This document shows positions 61,592 to 64,000 of a DNA stretch of 64,000 bases, one piece after another. The number at the start of each line of letters is the position of its first letter. Positions within the stretch are counted from its first letter, which is position 1. Below the pieces are notes generated by a model that had not been told where the DNA came from, ran no database searches, and saw only the letters and a program-made list of their open reading frames with translations. The position numbers and the translations under genes are program-made. Source of the DNA: Bacteroidales bacterium (GTDB lineage Bacteria > Bacteroidota > Bacteroidia > Bacteroidales > UBA932); assembly GCA_024401695.1 (NCBI GenBank), contig JAKSKN010000010.1, positions 22,777 through 86,776 of the forward strand, given 5' to 3'.

Positions 61592-61599
61592 CAAATTTA
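61592..61599 (-). promoter_or_regulatory. -7 box for the alcohol/aldehyde dehydrogenase operon
   Basis: TAAATTTG on the minus strand, 4 nt from the ATG at 61587, predicting a leaderless transcript. Confidence 0.5.
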
Positions 61600-61731
61600 A
61601 AGAAATTATCGTCAATATTATCTGTCCATCAGGATGATCTTTTGGAGCGCCGCCAGTTGACAAGGGGTGTGTCCCTCCGATAATGGACAACCCAATCAAA
61701 CAATGTTGGTGTGTGGGGAACACCCCCTATT

Positions 61732-61979
61732 TTATGGATGTTGGTCTTTATAGGTCTTCTTCACTCTCTGGATGGTGTAGGTGGAGACCCCTGTTATCTT
61801 GGCTGTGTTCCTGATGGACTGCCCAGCCTTGAGGTTCCTGATTACGGACCTGTACTCTGTCTCCAGCTGTTCCTTGGTCTTGACACCTGACCCCTTGGGC
61901 TTCCCCAGCTTCCCTCCATCCCTGATATACTTCTCCCTCCCCCGGCCTGCACAACAGCCATTCTTCCTAAAGCCCAATC
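61732..61979 (-). pseudogene. C-terminal fragment of a serine recombinase/DNA invertase
   Basis: The frame encodes GRGREKYIRDGGKLGKPKG followed by an EQLETEYRSVIRNLKAGQSI stretch and TGVSTYTIQRVKKTYKD. This is the linker and helix-turn-helix tail of Bacteroidetes resolvase/invertase proteins. The catalytic serine domain is absent: the frame ends upstream in repeat copy A at 61980, which probably replaced it. Confidence 0.6.
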
Positions 61980-62105
61980 CAGTTGACAAGCATCCCAGCT
62001 ACGATATGTTACAACGGTGCTCCCCGTCAACTGAGGCTCTCCACAACACCTCAGTTGACAATAACATACTATACACGACCTTGCAAAGCATATTCCTGTC
62101 AACTG
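61980..62105 (+). repeat. 126-bp REPIN-like repeat, copy A
   Basis: Four GTTGAC/GTCAAC motifs at fixed spacing: CAGTTGACAAG at 61980, GTCAACTGAGG at 62026, CCTCAGTTGAC at 62049 and CTGTCAACTG at 62096. The two middle motifs form an 11-bp stem with a 12-nt loop. It has the same length, orientation and motif spacing as copy B and aligns over its whole length at roughly two thirds identity by eye. Confidence 0.75.
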
Positions 62106-62136
62106 GTATCTTCTCACGGGCCAGGATTGCCTAGGA

Positions 62137-63033
62137 TTATTTGATGTATTCACGTATTTCTGCCTCGGGAAGCTTCGTGAGAACGGATATCTGACGCATG
62201 GATAATGAATAACGCCTGCGCAGTTCTCTAGCAAGGATGATTCTCTGCTGAGGCGTAATGTGCCGTGTCCCTTTCCTGCCAAACAATTCCAAAGTTATGG
62301 TTTCGCTGAGCTGCCTGGCTTCCAGATCGTCAATCATTACCCCACGTACCGATGCCATCTTATCCTGCACCACACTGTACTTGTCTTTCCCGGATGACAT
62401 GAATACCCGGAAACAGTTGTGAGTCCTGTATATATCTTCAAAGCGTTCAATATCTACATAGTTTGAAGGAAGAATATAGCCATTACAAACCAGCCAGACT
62501 TCAGGAATGCGTGAAGTAGACCCACAGACTATCTGCTTCTGCCTCTCGTTCAGTTCCCCGAATCTTACAGGCTTGCACACTTTGCCTTCGTCATCCAGCA
62601 ACCATGGAAGAACGGATTTCTCCGAGCGGAAATACAAGGGACCACTGCCATAAAGATAATCGTATGGCATTACCGGTTTACCATCCTTGGTCGGTTGAAT
62701 GATAGTGTACATCGCCACCGTGCGGAGATAAGATGGATCTGATACTTCATAAAGCTCACAATGGAACTTTACGCCATCGAGCGAGCCACGACGTCGAGCG
62801 ATACATCTTACTGAAATATCCACATAATATGACTCAAACCTCATACAATCCTGATACTCGCCCCATAGAAGAATATGAGGATGTGACTCCTCAACAGAAA
62901 AAGCAACCACAACGGCTCCGGTCAATGAACTGCAAAGGCCGACACGGTTGAATGCGGCTTTCATCTCCTCCTTATTTGTAATGAAATTGCGAGCGTCAGC
63001 CCCGTTCGCAAACAGATGGTAGTACTTCTCCAT
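62137..63033 (-). CDS. REP-associated tyrosine transposase (RAYT, Y1 HUH superfamily)
   Basis: The protein has 298 residues. The N-terminal YYHLFANGADARNF matches the RAYT start. The HUH motif is SHPHILLWG with His51 and His53, and the catalytic Tyr is probably Y109 in RTVAMYTIIQPTKDGKP, followed by PYDYLYGSGPLYF, the counterpart of the family YI..NP and Y.WSS motifs. A C-terminal helix-turn-helix (ITPQQRIILARELRRRYSLS) lies near 255-275. RAYTs cut at REP hairpins; here it sits between two 126-bp repeats. Confidence 0.78.
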   Translation of the reverse strand: MEKYYHLFANGADARNFITNKEEMKAAFNRVGLCSSLTGAVVVAFSVEESHPHILLWGEYQDCMRFESYYVDISVRCIARRRGSLDGVKFHCELYEVSDPSYLRTVAMYTIIQPTKDGKPVMPYDYLYGSGPLYFRSEKSVLPWLLDDEGKVCKPVRFGELNERQKQIVCGSTSRIPEVWLVCNGYILPSNYVDIERFEDIYRTHNCFRVFMSSGKDKYSVVQDKMASVRGVMIDDLEARQLSETITLELFGRKGTRHITPQQRIILARELRRRYSLSMRQISVLTKLPEAEIREYIK

Positions 63034-63174
63034 AACCCCTCCCCTCTAATCTCTCTAAGGTTAATACTATATTCATGCACCAAGAACCAAAGGCCCCATG
63101 GATTACTGACAAATGTAATGGAATTGTTCGGATTCACAAAGACCTTACCGACAATTTGCAGAGTAAATTCTTTT

Positions 63175-63300
63175 CAGTTGACAAGCAACCCTGCCACTAT
63201 AAGTCACAACGTCACCACGTGTCAACTGAGGCTCTCCGCAGCGCCTCAGTTGACAATGACAGGCCATGCAATGTAGTACAAAGCCTCCCCTTGTCAACTG
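63175..63300 (+). repeat. 126-bp REPIN-like repeat, copy B
   Basis: Motifs at 63175 (CAGTTGACAAG), 63221 (GTCAACTGAGG), 63244 (CCTCAGTTGAC) and 63291 (TTGTCAACTG), with the same 46-, 23- and 47-nt steps as copy A. Its right end is the junction with the truncated DUF5041 gene. Confidence 0.75.
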
Positions 63301-63306
63301 CCATAT

Positions 63307-63873
63307 TTGCTTCTTGGCTATGTATTCTGCCAAGCTCAGGAAATCAAGCCACAGCAGGTTACGGCTGATGACTACATCCGGATTTTTGAAGATATGGGAT
63401 ACAAGGTTTTCTCATTTGATATTTCTGAATTTGAGGGAATCAGCTCATATCAGCCGGTGATAATGCACTACAAGCAGGGTGATAAAAAAGGAGAAAACGC
63501 GCTTCCTTTCGGCTGGGAGGTAGCAAATGAAAGCATCAAGAATGTGAAGATTACCCTTGCGCCCGCCGAGAGAGGTAAAACATTAGGCATCTATTTCAAT
63601 GAAACCAATGGAATAAACAGTCTTCTGACATTTCAAGAGCAGACTTCTCCTACCGGAGAGATCAATGAATCCTATGGATATAGGCGGTTCAAACTTGACG
63701 GTTCAAAAATAGAAGACTTTTACCCGCTGGTCCTTCTGGGGTCATACTGGTATGATCCGGATGCAGATATGTTCCGTTTCTGCGGCGAGAACGATCTGTC
63801 AAGCGACCTGACCGAAGACTTCATAGACAATATCCCAGAATACTATATCATAGGAATAAGACTGGTGAGGTGA
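63307..63873 (+). CDS. DUF5041-like exported protein, 5'-truncated
   Basis: About 188 residues remain, starting with LLGYVFCQAQEI, which is the second half of a signal peptide. The first half and its ATG are missing because repeat copy B ends 6 bp upstream; only a TTG remains. The body (TADDYIRIFEDMGYKVFSFD near 20-40, DADMFRFCGENDLSS) resembles DUF5041 proteins of Bacteroides, whose function is unknown. Expression is doubtful. Confidence 0.55.
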   Translation: MLLGYVFCQAQEIKPQQVTADDYIRIFEDMGYKVFSFDISEFEGISSYQPVIMHYKQGDKKGENALPFGWEVANESIKNVKITLAPAERGKTLGIYFNETNGINSLLTFQEQTSPTGEINESYGYRRFKLDGSKIEDFYPLVLLGSYWYDPDADMFRFCGENDLSSDLTEDFIDNIPEYYIIGIRLVR

Positions 63874-63897
63874 AAAAGGAAAGGAATACACAATGCG

Positions 63898-63925
63898 AAA
63901 ACCCGCCGGAAAGGCGGGCTTTTCT
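63898..63925. terminator. Rho-independent terminator
   Basis: CCCGCC at 63902-63907 pairs with GGCGGG at 63913-63918, flanked by AAAA before and a T-rich tract after. It lies between the DUF5041-like gene and the convergent tRNA and can serve both. Confidence 0.75.
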
Positions 63926-63933
63926 TTGCGTTG

Positions 63934-64000
63934 TGGTCCCAGCAGGGCATGATCCTGCGACTCCCTGATTATGAGTCAGGTGCTCTAACCAACTGAGCTA
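63934..64000 (-). tRNA. tRNA with CAU anticodon (tRNA-Met or tRNA-Ile2), cut by the window end
   Basis: On the minus strand the D arm TAGCTCAGTTGGTTAGAGCA, anticodon arm CCTGACTCATAATCAGG (anticodon CAU) and T arm GCAGGATCATGCCCTGC are complete. The acceptor 3' strand TGGGACC plus the discriminator A ends at 63934; the 5' acceptor strand lies outside the window. CCA is not encoded. Elongator Met and lysidine-modified Ile cannot be separated without the rest. Confidence 0.85.

Larger units (their letters stand above)
61654..63300. mobile_element. RAYT transposase module bounded by 14-bp inverted ends
   Basis: CAGTTGACAAGGGG at 61654-61667 is the exact reverse complement of 63287-63300. Between them lie a serine-recombinase fragment, two 126-bp repeats and the RAYT gene. 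On the right the element abuts a gene that has lost its start. On both sides GCC flanks the shared AGTTGAC core. Whether the whole 1.65 kb moved as a unit or the repeats were added one by one is not known. Confidence 0.55.

Noticed and set aside
61980-63300. The repeated units as a CRISPR array
   Set aside because: There are only two long diverged copies 1.2 kb apart, no short spacers and no cas genes; the internal hairpin and RAYT gene explain them better.

Overview
The window looks like a chromosomal segment of an uncultured or gut-type member of the order Bacteroidales, with moderate to high G+C. The evidence is the many TAnnTTTG -7 promoter boxes, the LytTR membrane regulators, the OMP/TonB-type barrel, the PCMD, DUF5041, DUF3109 and DUF6577-type families, a topA without zinc fingers, and a sulfonolipid (capnine) biosynthesis operon of the kind known from Alistipes/Rikenellaceae, Odoribacter and relatives. 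Genus cannot be fixed from this window alone.

Layout. 1-8.2 kb: envelope and RNA-modification genes (coiled-coil membrane protein cut by the window edge, DUF3109, a degenerate M16 protein, TPR protein, U32 protein, lipoprotein). 8.2-25 kb is core genome: the operon PBP1A-ddl-prmC, topA-lrp, ispD, the rod-shape operon mreB-mreC-mreD-PBP2-rodA, then M24 aminopeptidase, fabG and comF. 24.5-26.1 kb: DUF456-HAD-ybaK.

26.2-28.8 kb is accessory. A tRNA-Leu(UAA) gene is interrupted in its anticodon by a 249-nt group I intron. The 3' end of the tRNA is one copy of a 17-bp direct repeat whose second copy lies 2.3 kb downstream. Both copies are followed by related terminators, so the A+T-rich DNA between them (PstS-like lipoprotein, AbiEi-like protein with a truncated ATGA-coupled partner) looks like an integrated element with no integrase left. 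28.8-36.9 kb: LytTR regulator plus outer-membrane barrel, a small gene graveyard, and an operon of stand-alone condensation domain, acyl carrier protein and HD protein with a second LytTR gene divergent from it.

36.9-47.4 kb: leucine dehydrogenase; an HPr-kinase-like ATPase, S26 peptidase and ABC exporter cassette; a GH9 cellulase and M15 peptidase; lipoprotein, esterase and glycosyltransferase. 47.8-57.1 kb is one nine-gene operon: VOC protein, cysteate acyltransferase-like alpha-oxoamine synthase, SDR, five heterodisulfide-reductase-like redox subunits and cysteate synthase. Its promoter is flanked by two 18-bp palindromes, and a MarR gene lies at its far end. This is the strongest candidate for a new system: sulfonolipid synthesis linked to an Hdr/Qmo-like electron-transfer complex.

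57.2-61.6 kb: secreted nuclease, PCMD protein, and an aldehyde/alcohol dehydrogenase pair. 61.6-63.3 kb: a REP-associated (RAYT/Y1 HUH) transposase flanked by two equal-length 126-bp repeats built of inverted GTTGAC motifs, next to a serine-recombinase fragment and a 5'-truncated DUF5041 gene. The window ends in a CAU-anticodon tRNA. Several genes have -7 boxes so close to the ATG that their mRNAs are predicted to be leaderless.
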